In this document: positions 1-9,797 of the stretch, in pieces
Layout: each line of letters opens with the position of its first letter
Numbering within the stretch: position 1 is the stretch's first letter
DNA from: Liolophura sinensis
Taxonomy: Eukaryota; Mollusca; Polyplacophora; Chitonida; Chitonidae
Assembly (NCBI RefSeq): GCF_032854445.1
Contig: NW_027018075.1
Coordinates: forward strand, 28,269 to 92,268
Direction: 5' to 3'
DNA length: 64,000 nt
Notes under the pieces: model-generated
The model's input: the letters and a program-made list of their open reading frames with translations, nothing else
Told to the model about the DNA's origin: nothing
Databases searched by the model: none
Translations under genes and position numbers: made by a program

Positions 1-456
1 GCCGATGCCTGGCTCAATTCCGCATCTTTTGGCACCTTACTGAAGTGGGTTAGTGTTCAGTTGTACTTTTTACAGCAGACTATATCAAGTACCTTGTGTT
101 TTTCACGTACAAATGGTCTGGTTTTTCTACACGTAGATAAAGACATTGAAATTGTCTTGGACTTAGAAGTAAGACAATTGCTGGGTGAGTTAAATGGGCT
201 TAGCCCAAAGATTTCAGGTCTTCTGGGCTACCGAAGGGCACATAACTTATAGTCAAAAGTTGAATATAGTAATGACCAGTCGCGATTGTACAGAGTACAG
301 TGTAGCCGATTTCAATTAACAAAAAGACCAGGCAAAAATGCAAAAGTGGAAAAACTGTTCCAGTGCTGCTGGTAAGAGGCTAATCCGACGTATTTTGTGA
401 CGAGAAATCGAATGGTGCAAACCGCGTTGCTCTCCGACCAATACTTTTGGCTGTAG

Positions 457-482
457 TGACAATTGAATGATCATTTATGTCA
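457..482. other. Palindromic leader element (one per monomer)
   Basis: The perfect 10-bp palindrome AATGATCATT (466-475) is flanked by TGACA (457-461) and its complement TGTCA (478-482), with spacers of four and two bases. CAATTG (460-465) overlaps the left arm. The element recurs in every monomer in four spellings. Class a is as here. Class b keeps TGATCA and the TGTCA arm. Class c contains the 16-bp palindrome ATCAATGATCATTGAT. Class d breaks the core (AATGGTCATT). Function is unknown; short dyads of this kind are common in satellites and may extrude hairpins or bind dimeric proteins. Confidence 0.8.
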
Positions 483-485
483 TAA

Positions 486-493
486 TCACGTGC
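486..493. promoter_or_regulatory. CACGTG E-box, possible bHLH-type site, in each monomer
   Basis: CACGTG at 487-492 sits in the context ATCACGTG, which matches the consensus RTCACRTG bound by Cbf1/USF-type bHLH proteins. It is kept in nearly every monomer despite P/R variation immediately to its right. Exceptions are aatcacctg at about 20810 and 22990, attacgtg at 28490 and 31785, and aatcatgtg at about 18604. Binding is an inference from motif match only; a six-base palindrome is expected by chance roughly once per 4 kb, and the array copies it passively. Confidence 0.45.
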
Positions 494-610
494 CCAGCAA
501 CGGCTCTTACTCCATGGAAACCAGGGAAATTTGCAATTTTTCAACAGCTGCCGATGCCTGGCTCAATTCCGCATCTTTTGGCACCTTACTGAAGTGGGTC
601 AGTGTTCAGT

Positions 611-739
611 TGTACTTTTTACAGCAGACTGTATCAAGTACCTTGTGGTTTTCACGTACAAATGGTGTGGTTTTTCTACACGTAGATAAAGACATTGAGA
701 TTGTCTTGCACTTAGAAGTAAGGCAATTGCTGGGTGAGT
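611..739 (+). other. Splice-site-like pair flanking a 109-bp segment
   Basis: A pyrimidine-rich run ending in ACAG (613-624; TTTTTTTGCAG in some V monomers) resembles a 3' splice site. GTGAGT (734-739) in cctgg-style context resembles a strong 5' splice site. Together they bound 625-733, 109 bases, in nearly every monomer. A second donor-like ctg/GTAAGAG lies at 918-927 and an acceptor-like cttttggctgtag ends at 1005. Donor spelling is lost in only a few copies (gggtgaatt 4577, ggttgagtt 58379, gggtgaggtt 44654). This is a prediction from consensus only; a 109-base exon would not keep reading frame. Confidence 0.3.
665..707. other. Two adjacent hairpin-capable inverted repeats
   Basis: GTGTGG (665-670) and CTACAC (676-681) can pair across TTTTT, with one G-T position. 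Seven bases on, AAGACA (689-694) and TGTCTT (702-707) pair perfectly across a 7-base loop. Both are present in almost all monomers; the ggtctgg variant (for example 4509, 8355, 13305) weakens the first stem. A transcript of the + strand could form two small stem-loops here. Confidence 0.6.
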
Positions 740-763
740 TAAATGGGCTGGGCCCAAAGATTT

Positions 764-769
764 GACGTC
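764..769. promoter_or_regulatory. GACGTC (CRE-like) versus CAGGTC polymorphic site
   Basis: About half of the monomers read agatttgacgtcttc, containing TGACGTC (seven of eight bases of the CRE consensus TGACGTCA). The others read agatttcaggtcttc. The difference also creates or removes a TGA stop in the longest + frame. It is a linked diagnostic site for monomer classification; regulatory meaning is unproven. Confidence 0.35.
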
Positions 770-835
770 TTCTGAGCTACCGAAGGGCACATAACTTATA
801 GTCAAAAGTTAAATATAGTAATGACCAGTCGCGAT

Positions 836-848
836 TGTACAGAGTACA
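836..848. other. TGTAC-AGA-GTACA inverted repeat
   Basis: Five-base arms surround a three-base spacer, giving a 13-bp near-palindrome. It is preserved in most monomers. A G variant (cagagtgcagtg) breaks one arm at, for example, 3584, 7981, 11821, 18960, 26640, 41465 and 55192. That break usually travels with the gtagccgg spelling, so the two sites are linked. Confidence 0.6.
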
Positions 849-1147
849 GTGTAGCCGGTTTCAATTAACAAAAAGACCAGGTAAAAATGCAAAAGTGGAA
901 AAACTGTTCCAGTGCTGCTGGTAAGAGGCTAATCCGACGTATTTTGTGACGAGAAATCGAATGGTGCAAACCGCGTTGCTCTCCGACCAATACTTTTGGC
1001 TGTAGCGACAATTGATTGATCATTGATGTCATAATCACGTGCCCAGCAACGGCTCTTACTCCATGGAAACCAGGGATATTTGCAATTTTTTAACAGCTGC
1101 CGATGCCTGGCCCAATTCTGCATCTTTTGGCACCTTAAAAATGTGGG

Positions 1148-1441
1148 TCAGTGTTCAGTTGTACTTTTTACAGCAGACTGTATCAAGTACCTTGTGTTTT
1201 TTATGTACAAATGGTGTGGTTTTTCTACACGTAGATAAAGACATTGAGATTGTCTTGGACTTAGAAGTAAGACAATTGCTGGGTGAGTTAAATGGGCTTG
1301 GCCCAAAGATTTCAGGTCTTCTGGGCTACCGAAGGGCACAAAACTTATAGTCGAAAGTTGAATATAGTAATGACCAGTCGCGATTGTACAGAGTACAGTG
1401 TAGCCGATTTCAATTAACAAAAAGACCAGGTAAAAATGCAA
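1148..1441 (-). other. Representative recurrent - strand open frame, judged non-coding
   Basis: A 97-codon frame opposite the + frame recurs in most monomers (for example 6091-6384, 15424-15717, 33280-32987, 63189-63482). It also begins with TTG, on the complement of gcaaaaatgcaa. Its first 20 or so residues are hydrophobic, but this reflects the A/T-rich strand. In two copies (51108-51602 and 57696-58190) it fuses with an upstream frame to 164 codons because a stop is lost. A shorter 64-codon frame starts at true ATG in the tgcat of T bodies (for example 929-1123). No homology is recognised. Confidence 0.2.
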
Positions 1442-1560
1442 AAGTGGAAAAACTGTTCCAGTGCTACTAGTAAGAGGCTAATCCGACGTATTTTGTGACG
1501 AGAAATCGAATGGTGCAACCCGCGTTGCTCTCCGACCAATACTTTTGGCTGTAGCGACAA

Positions 1561-1899
1561 TTGAATGATCATTTATGTCATAATCACGTGCGTAGCATCG
1601 GCTCTTACTCCATGAAAACCAGGGAAATTTGCAATTTTTCAACAGCTGCCGATGCCTGGCTCAATTCCGCATCTTTTGGCACCTTACTGAAGTGGGTTAG
1701 TGTTCAGTTGTACTTTTTACAGCAGACTGTATCAAGTACCTTGTGTTTTTCACGTACAAATGGTGTGGTTTTTCTACACGTAGATAAAGACATTGAGATT
1801 GTCTTGCACTTAGAAGTAAGGCAATTGCTGGGTGAGTTAAATGGGCTTAGCCCAAAGATTTCAGGTCTTCTGGGCTACCGAAGGGCACATAACTTATAG
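1561..1899 (+). other. Representative recurrent + strand open frame, judged non-coding
   Basis: A frame of 100 or 112 codons opens in most S and V monomers (other examples: 463-765, 9798-10100, 14739-15077, 42736-43074, 61405-61743). It begins at TTG within CAATTG, not ATG. It ends at the gatttgacg stop or runs on to acttatag in gatttcagg monomers. I recognise no domain, signal peptide or repeat in the product. Many copies are frame-shifted, and T and U monomers close it early. Substitutions between copies are not visibly biased to third positions. The simplest explanation is chance openness kept by monomer homogenisation. Confidence 0.2.
1842..1854. other. TGGGCT-T-AGCCCA inverted repeat
   Basis: Six-base arms surround a single base. 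The alternative spelling gggcttggccc keeps five-base arms (TGGGC-TTG-GCCCA), so both common variants are self-complementary. The ggccgaaag variant (for example 8440, 13380, 19968, 25453) breaks it. It lies directly before the gatttcagg/gatttgacg polymorphism. Confidence 0.55.
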
Positions 1900-2109
1900 T
1901 CAAAAGTTGAATATAGTAATGACCAGTCGCGATTGTACAGAGTACAGTGTAGCCGATTTCAATTAACAAAAAGACCAGGCAAAAATGCAAAAGTTTAAAA
2001 ACTGTTCCAGTGCTGCTGGTAAGAGGCTAATCCGACGTATTTTGTGACGAGAAATCGAATGGTGCAAACCGCGTTGCTCTCCGACCAATACTTTTGGCTG
2101 TAGCGACAG

Positions 2110-2125
2110 ATCAATGATCATTGAT
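2110..2125. other. 16-bp perfect palindrome of class c leaders
   Basis: ATCAATGATCATTGAT reads the same on both strands. Intact copies are also at 3757-3772, 8152-8167, 22420-22435, 29007-29022, 32302-32317 and 42187-42202. One-base-broken versions are at 9249 (atcaataatcattgat), 13091 and 19680 (atcaatgatcattaat). It replaces the caattgaatgatcattt form of other monomers. Confidence 0.85.
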
Positions 2126-2233
2126 GTCATAATCACGTGCCCAGTAACGGCTCTTACTCCATGGAAACCAGGGATATTTGCAATTTTTTAACAGCTGCCG
2201 ATGCCTGGCCCAATTCCACATCTTTTGGCACCT

Positions 2234-2240
2234 TATAAAT
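2234..2240 (+). promoter_or_regulatory. TATA-box-like TATAAAT, specific to U monomers
   Basis: U bodies read ccttataaatgtggg, containing TATAAAT. The aligned sites in S (ttactgaag), T (ttaaaaatg) and V (ttattcatg) bodies lack it. It recurs in every U monomer (for example 3883, 8274, 13213, 24189, 30778, 39566, 49998, 53290, 59331), with ataattg at 49450 and attaatg at 46709 as exceptions. No transcription evidence exists in the sequence; this is a motif match only. Confidence 0.3.
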
Positions 2241-5200
2241 GTGGGTCAGTGTTTAGTTGTACTTTTCACAGCAGACTGTATCAAGTACCTTGTGTTTTTT
2301 TATGTACAAATGGTGTGGTTTTTCTACACGTAGATAAAGACATTGAGATTGTCTTGCACTTAGAAGTAAGACAATTGCTGGGTGAGTTAAATGGGCTTGG
2401 CCCAAAGATTTGACGTCTTCTGGGCTACCGAAGGGCACATAACTTATAGTCAAAAGTTGAATATAGTAATGACCAGTCGCGATTGTACAGAGTACAGTGT
2501 AGCCGATTTCAATTAACAAAAAGACCAGGCAAAAATGCAAAAGTGGAAAAACTGTTCCAGTGCTACTAGTAAGAGCCTAATCCGACGTATTTTGTGAAGA
2601 GAAATCGAATGGTGCAATCCGCGTTGCTCTCCGACCAATACTTTTGGCTGTAGCGACAATTGAATGATCATTTATGTCATAATCACGTGCGTAGCATCGG
2701 CTCTTACTCCATGGAAACCAGGTAAATTTGCAATTTTTTAACAGCTGCCGATGCCTGGCTCAATTCCGCATCTTTTGGCACCTTACTGAAGTGGGTTAGT
2801 GTTCAGTTGTACTTTTTACAGCAGACTGTATCAAGTACCTTGTGTTTTTCACGTACAAATGGTCTGGTTTTTCTACACGTAGATAAAGACATTGAAATTG
2901 TCTTGGACTTAGAAGACAATTGCTGGGTGAGTTAAATGGGCTTGGCCCAAAGATTTCAGGTCTTCTGGGCTACCGAAGGGCACATAACTTATAGTCAAAA
3001 GTTGAATATAGTAATGACCAGTCGCGATTGTACAGAGTACAGTGTAGCCGATTTCAATTAACAAAAAGACCAGGCAAAAATGCAAAAGTGGAAAAACTGT
3101 TCCAGTGCTATTAGTAAGAGCCTAATCCGACGTATTTTGTGACGAGAAATTGAATGGTGCAATCCGCGTTGCTCTCCCGACCAATACTTTTGGCTGTAGC
3201 GACAATTGAAATATCATTTATGTCATAATCACGTGCGTAGCATCGGCTCTTACTCCATGGAAACCAGGGAAATTTGCAATTTTTCAACAGCTGCCGATGC
3301 CTGGCTCAATTCCGCATCTTTTGGCACCTTACTGAAGTGGGTTAGTGTTCAGTTGTACTTTTTACAGCAGACTGTATCAAGTACCTTGTGTTTTTCACGT
3401 ACAAATGGTGTGGTTTTTTCTACACGTAGATAAAGACATTGAAATTGTCTTGGACTTAGAAGTAAGACAATTGCTGGGTGAGTTAAATGGGCTTAGCCCA
3501 AAGATTTCAGGTCTTCTGGGCTACCGAAGGGCACATAACTTATAGTCAAAAGTTGAATATAGTAATGACCAGTCGCGATTGTACAGAGTGCAGTGTAGCC
3601 GGTTTCAATTAACAAAAAGACTAGGCAAAAATGCAAAAGTGGAAAAAACTGTTCCAGTGCTACTAGTAAGAGCCTAATCCGACGTATTTTGTGACGAGAA
3701 ATCGAATGGTGCAAACCGCGTTGCTCTCCGACCAATACTTTTGGCTGTAGCGACAGATCAATGATCATTGATGTCATAATCACGTGCCCAGCAACGGCTC
3801 TTACTCCATGGAAACCAGGGATATTTGCAATTTTTTTAACAGCTGCCGATGCCTGGCCCAATTCCACATCTTTTGGCACCTTATAAATGTGGGTCAGTGT
3901 TTAGTTGTACTTTTTACAGCAGACTGTATCAAGTACCTTGTGTTTTTTATGTACAAATGGTGTGGTTTTTCTACACGTAGATAAAGACATTGAGATTGTC
4001 TTGGACTTAGAAGTAAGACAATTGCTGGGTGAGTTAAATGGGCTTGGCCCAAAGATTTCAGGTCTTCTGGGCTACCGAAGGGCACATAACTTATAGTCGA
4101 AAGTTGAATATAGTAATGACCAGTCGCGATTGTACAGAGTACAGTGTAGCCGATTTCAATTAACAAAAAGACCAGGCAAAATGCAAAAGTGGAAAAACTG
4201 TTTCCAGTGCTACTAGTAAGAGGCTAATCCGACGTATTTTGTGACGAGAAATCGAATGGTGCAACCCGCGTTGCTCTCCGACCAATACTTTTGGCTGTAG
4301 CGACAATTGAATGATCATTTATGTCATAATCACGTGCGTAGCATCGGCTCTTACTCCATGGAAACCAGGGAAATTTGCAATTTTTTAACAGCTGCCGATG
4401 CCTGGCCCAATTCCACATCTTTTGGCACCTTAAAAATGTGGGTCAGTGTTTAGTTGTACTTTTTACAGCAGACTGTATCAAGTACCTTGTGTTTTTCACG
4501 TACAAATGGTCTGGTTTTTCTACACGTAGATAAAGACATTGAGATTGTCTTGGACTTAGAAGTAAGACAATTGCTGGGTGAATTAAATGGGCTTGGCTCA
4601 AAGATTTCAGGTCTTCTGGGCTACCGAAGGGCACATAACTTATAGTCAAAAGTTAAATATAGTAATGACCAGTCGCGATTGTACAGAGTACAGTGTAGCC
4701 GATTTCAATTAACAAAAAGACCAGGTAAAAATGCAAAAGTGGAAAAACTGTTCCAGTGCTGCTGGTAAGAGGCTAATCCGACGTATTTTGTGACGAGAAA
4801 TCGAATGGTGCAAACCGCGTTGCTCTCCGACCAATACTTTTGGCTGTAGTGACAATTGAATGATCATTTATGTCATAATCACGTGCCCAGCAACGGCTCT
4901 TACTCCATGGAAACCAGGGAAATTTGCAATTTTTCAACAGCTGCCGATGCCTGGCTCAATTCCGCATCTTTTGGCACCTTACTGAAGTGGGTCAGTGTTC
5001 AGTTATACTTTTTACAGCAGACTGTATCAAGTACCTTGTGGTTTTCACGTACAAATGGTGTGGTTTTTCTACACGTAGATAAAGACATTAAGATTGTCTT
5101 GCACTTAGAAGTAAGACAATTGCTGGGTGAGTTAAATGGGCTTGGCCCAAAGATTTGACGTCTTCTGGGCTACCGAAGGGCACATAACTTATAGTCAAAA

Positions 5201-8200
5201 GTTGAATATAGTAATGACCAGTCGCGATTGTACAGAGTACAGTGTAGCCGATTTCAATTAACAAAAAGACCAGGCAAAAATGCAAAAGTGGAAAAACTGT
5301 TCCAGTGCTGCTGGTAAGAGGCTAATCCGACGTATTTTGTGACGAGAAATCGAATGGTGCAATCCGCGTTGCTCTCCGACCAATACTTTTGGCTGTAGTG
5401 ACAATTGAATGATCATTTATGTCATAATCACGTGCCCAGCAACGGCTCTTACTCCATGGAAACCAGGGAAATTTGCAATTTTTCAACAGCTGCCGATGCC
5501 TGGCTCAATTCCGCATCTTTTGGCACCTTACTGAAGTGGGTCAGTGTTCAGTTGTACTTTTTACAGCAGACTGTATCAAGTACCTTGTGGTTTTCACGTA
5601 CAAATGGTGTGGTTTTTCTACACGTAGATAAAGACATTGAGATTGTCTTGCACTTAGAAGTAAGACAATTGCTGGGTGAGTTAAATGGGCTTGGCCCAAA
5701 GATTTCAGGTCTTCTGGGCTACCGAAGGGCACATAACTTATAGTCAAAAGTTGAATATAGTAATGACCAGTCGCGATTGTACAGAGTACAGTGTAGCCGA
5801 TTTCAATTAACAAAAAGACCAGGTAAAAATGCAAAAGTGGAAAAAACTGTTCCAGTGCTGCTGGTAAGAGGCTAATCCGACGTATTTTGTGACGAGAAAT
5901 CGAATGGTGCAAACCGCGTTGCTCTCCGACCAATACTTTTGGCTGTAGTGACAATTGAAAGATCATTTATGTCATAATCACGTGCGTAGCATCGGCTCTT
6001 ACTCCATGGAAACCAGAGAAATTTGCAATTTTTCAACAGCTGCCGATGCCTGGCTCAATTCCGCATCTTTTGGCACCTTACTGAAGTGGGTTAGTGTTCA
6101 GTTGTACTTTTTACAGCAGACTGTATCAAGTACCTTGTGTTTTTCACGTACAAATGGTGTGGTTTTTCTACACGTAGATAAAGACATTGAGATTGTCTTG
6201 CACTTAGAAGTAAGGCAATTGCTGGGTGAGTTAAATGGGCTTGGCCCAAAGATTTGACGTCTTCTGGGCTACCGAAGGGCACATAACTGATAGTCAAAAG
6301 TTGAATACAGTAATGACCAGTCGCGATTGTACAGAGTACAGTGTAGCCGATTTCAATTAACAAAAAGACCAGGCAAAAATGCAAAAGTGGAAAAACTGTT
6401 CCAGTGCTTCTTGTAAGAGGCTAATCCGACGTATTTTGTGACGACAAATCGAATGGTGCAAACCGCGTTGCTCTCCGACCAATACTTTTGGCTGTAGCGA
6501 CAATTGATTGATCATTCATGTCATAATCACGTGCCCAGCAACGGCTCTTACTCCATGGAAACCAGGGATATTTGCAATTTTTTAACAGCTGCCGATGCCT
6601 GGCCCAATTCCATATCTTTTGGCACCTTAAAAATGTGGGTCAGTGTTTAGTTGTACTTTTTACAGCAAACTGTATCAAGTACCTTGTGTTTTTTATGTAC
6701 AAATGGTGTGGTTTTTCTACACGTAGATAAAGACATTGAGATTGTCTTTTCACTTAGAAGTAAGGCAATTGCTGGGTGAGTAAAATGGGCTTAGCCCAAA
6801 GATTTCAGGTCTTCTGGGCTACCGAAGGGCACATAACTTATAGTCAAAAGTTGAATATAGTAATGACCAGTCGCGATTGTACAGAGTACAGTGTACCCGA
6901 TTTCAATTAACAAAAATATCAGGCAAAAAATGCAAAAGTGGAAAAACTGTTCCAGTGCTGCTGGTAAGAGGCTAATCCGACGTATTTTGTGACGAGAAAT
7001 CGAATGGTGCAAACCGCGATGCTCTCCGACCAATACTTTTGGCTGTAGTGACAATTGAATGATCATTTACGTCATAATCACGTGCCCAGCAACGGTTCTT
7101 ACTCCATGGAAACCAGGGAAATTTGCAATTTTTCAACAGCTGCCGATGCCTGGCCCAATTCTGCATCTTTTGGCACCTTAAAAATGTGGGTCAGTGTTTA
7201 GTTGTACTTTTTACAGCAGACTGTATCAAGTACCTTGTGTTTTTCACGTACAAATGGTGTGGTTTTTCTACACGTAGATAAAGACATTAAGATTGTCTTG
7301 CACTTAGAAGTAAGGCAATTGCTGGGTGAGTTAAATGGGCTTAGCCCAAAGATTTGACGTCTTCTGGGCTACAGAAGGGCACATAACTTATAGTCAAAAG
7401 TTGAATATAGTAATGACTAGTCGCGATTGTACATAGTACAGTTTAGCCGATTTCAATTAACAAAAAGAAGAAGCAAAATGCAAAAGTGGAAAAACTGTTC
7501 CAGTGCTACTAGTAAGAAACTAATCCGACGTATTTTGTGACGAGAAATCGAATGGTGCAATCCGCGTTGCTCTCCGACCAATACTTTTGGCTGTAGCGAC
7601 AATTGAAATATCATTTATGTCATAATCACGTGCGTAGCATCGGCTCTTACTCCATGGAAACCAGGGAAATTTGCAATTTTTCAACAGCTGCCGATGCCTG
7701 GCTCAATTCCGCATCTTTTGGCACCTTACTGAAGTGGGTTAGTGTTCAGTTGTACTTTTTACAGCAGACTGTATCAAGTACCTTGTGTTTTTCACGTACA
7801 AATGGTGTGGTTTTTCTACACGTAGATAAAGACATTGAAATTGTCTTGGACTTAGAAGTAAGACAATTGCTGGGTGAGTTAAATGGGCTTAGCCCAAAGA
7901 TTTCAGGTCTTCTGGGCTACCGAAGGGCACATAACTTATAGTCAAAAGTTGAATATAGTAATGACCAGTCGCGATTGTACAGAGTGCAGTGTAGCCGGTT
8001 TCAATTAACAAAAAGACTAGGCAAAAATGCAAAAGTGGAAAAACTGTTCCAGTGCTACTAGTAAGAGCCTAATCCGACGTATTTTGTGACGAGAAATCGA
8101 ATGGTGCAAACCGCGTTGCTCTCCGACCAATACTTTTGGCTGTAGCGACAGATCAATGATCATTGATGTCATAATCACGTGCCCAGCAACGGCTCTTACT

Positions 8201-9797
8201 CCATGGAAACCAGGGATATTTGCAATTTTTTAACAGCTGCCGATGCCTGGCCCAATTCCACATCTTTTGGCACCTTATAAATGTGGGTCAGTGTTTAGTT
8301 GTACTTTTTACAGCAGACTGTATCAAGTACCTTGTGTTTTTTATGTACAAATGGTCTGGTTTTTCTACACGTAGATAAAGACATTGAGATTGTCTTGCAC
8401 TTAGAAGTAAGGCAATTTCTGGGTGAGTTAAATGGGCTTGGCCGAAAGATTTGACGTCTTCTGGGCTACCGAAGGGCACATAACTTATAGTCAAAAGTTG
8501 AATATAGTAATGACCAATCGCGATTGTACAGAGTACAGTGTAGCCGATTTCAATTAACAAAAAGACCAGGCAAAAATGCAAAAGTGGAAAAACTGTTCCA
8601 GTGCTACTAGTAAGAGCCTAATCCGACGTAATTTGTGACGAGAAATCGAATGGTGCAATCCGCGTTGCTCTCCGACCAATACTTTTGGCTGTAGCGACAA
8701 TTGAATGATCATTGATGTCATAATCACGTGCGTAGCATCGGCTCTTACTCCATGGAAACCAGGGAAATTTGCAATTTTTAACAGCTGCCGATGCCTGGCT
8801 CAATTCCGCATCTTTTGGCACCTTACTGAAGTGGGTTAGTGTTCAGTTGTACTTTTTACAGCAGACTGTATCAAGTACCTTGTGTTTTTCACGTACAAAT
8901 GGTCTGGTTTTTCTACACGTAGATAAAGACATTGAAATTGTCTTGGACTTAGAAGTAAGACATTTGCTGGGTGAGTTAAATGGGCTTAGCCCAAAGATTT
9001 GACGTCTTCTGGGCTACCGAAGGGCACATAACTTATAGTCAAAAGTTGAATATAGTAATGACCAGTCGCGATTGTACAGAGTGCAGTGTAGCCGATTTCA
9101 ATTAACAAAAAGACCAGGTAAAAATGCAAAAGTGGAAAAACTGTTCCAGTGCTACTAGTAAGAGGCTAATCCGACGTATTTTGTGACGAGAAATCGAATG
9201 GTGCAAACCGCGTTGCTCTCCGACCAATACTTTTGGCTGTAGCGACAGATCAATAATCATTGATGTCATAATCACGTGCCCAGCAACGGCTCTTACTCCA
9301 TGGAAACCTGGGATATTTGCAATTTTTTAACAGCTGCCGATGCCTGGCCCAATTCCGCATCTTTTGGCACCTTATAAATGTGGGTCAGTGTTTAGTTGTA
9401 CTTTTTACAGCAGACTGTATCAAGTACCTTGTGTTTTTTATGTACAAATGGTCTGGTTTTTCTACACGTAGATAAAGACATTGAGATTGTCTTGCACTTA
9501 GAAGTAAGACAATTGCTGAGTGAGTTAAATGGGCTTGGCCCAAAGATTTCACGTCTTCTGGGCTACCGAAGGGCACATAACTTATAGTCAAAAGTTAAAT
9601 ATAGTAATGACCAGTCGCGATTGTACAGAGTACAGTGTAGCCGATTTCAATTAACAAAAAGACCAGGCAAAAATGCAAAAGTGGAAAAACTGTTCCAGTG
9701 CTGCTGGTAAGAGGCTAATCCGACGTATTTTGTGACGAGAAATCGAATGGTGCAAACCGCGTTGCTCTCCGACCAATACTTTTGGCTGTAGTGACAA

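Larger units (their letters stand above)
463..1011 (+). repeat. Reference satellite monomer (class aP-S)
   Basis: This is the first complete monomer and serves as the map for all others. Landmarks in order: CAATTG 460-465, AATGATCATT palindrome 466-475, CACGTG 487-492, P marker cccagcaacgg about 493-503, CCATGG 512-517, CAGCTG 545-550, S body about 559-603, pyrimidine tract ending in ACAG 613-624, hairpin-capable repeats 665-681 and 689-707, gggtgagtt 732-740, GACGTC 764-769, inverted repeat 836-848, and ctggtaagagg about 918-927. Five perfect 6-bp palindromes lie in the first 91 bp. A near copy lies about 9.33 kb downstream at 9798-10346 (17 monomers), sharing the gtggttttcacg, ctgagctacc and gtagccgg variants. 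Confidence 0.95.
1..9797 (+). repeat. Array block 1: mixed S/T/U and R-S monomers
   Basis: Monomer starts and classes: partial S 1-462; 463 aP-S; 1012 bP-T; 1561 aR-S; 2110 cP-U; 2660 aR-S; 3206 R-S; 3757 cP-U; 4307 aR leader with a U/T hybrid body; 4856 aP-S; 5405 aP-S; 5955 aR-S; 6504 bP-T; 7055 aP-T; 7603 R-S; 8152 cP-U; 8701 aR-S; 9249 cP-U. The pair at 3206-4306 resembles the pair at 7603-8700 (8 monomers apart; both have gaaatatcattt leaders, the agtgcagtgtagccgg variant and agactaggc). The monomer at 2660 lacks four bases in agaagtaagac (about 2911). Several one-base length changes occur at 3176-4210. No clean repeating HOR unit is visible here. Confidence 0.88.

Noticed and set aside
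486-493. Yeast-type point centromere (CDEI-CDEII-CDEIII)
   Set aside because: Only the CDEI-like octamer is present. There is no 80-90 bp highly A/T-rich CDEII or CDEIII core beside it, and the setting is a long satellite array.
505-522. RFX/X-box site at ctccatggaaacc
   Set aside because: Only one half-site (CCATGGAAAC) fits; the left half lacks GTTG/GTTA. It is too weak to list as a regulatory site.
463-765. Recurrent 100-112 codon + strand frames as a multigene family
   Set aside because: They start at TTG, have no recognisable domain, are cut by a common polymorphism and by indels, are missing in T and U monomers, and overlap equally open frames on the other strand. Repetition of a chance frame explains them.
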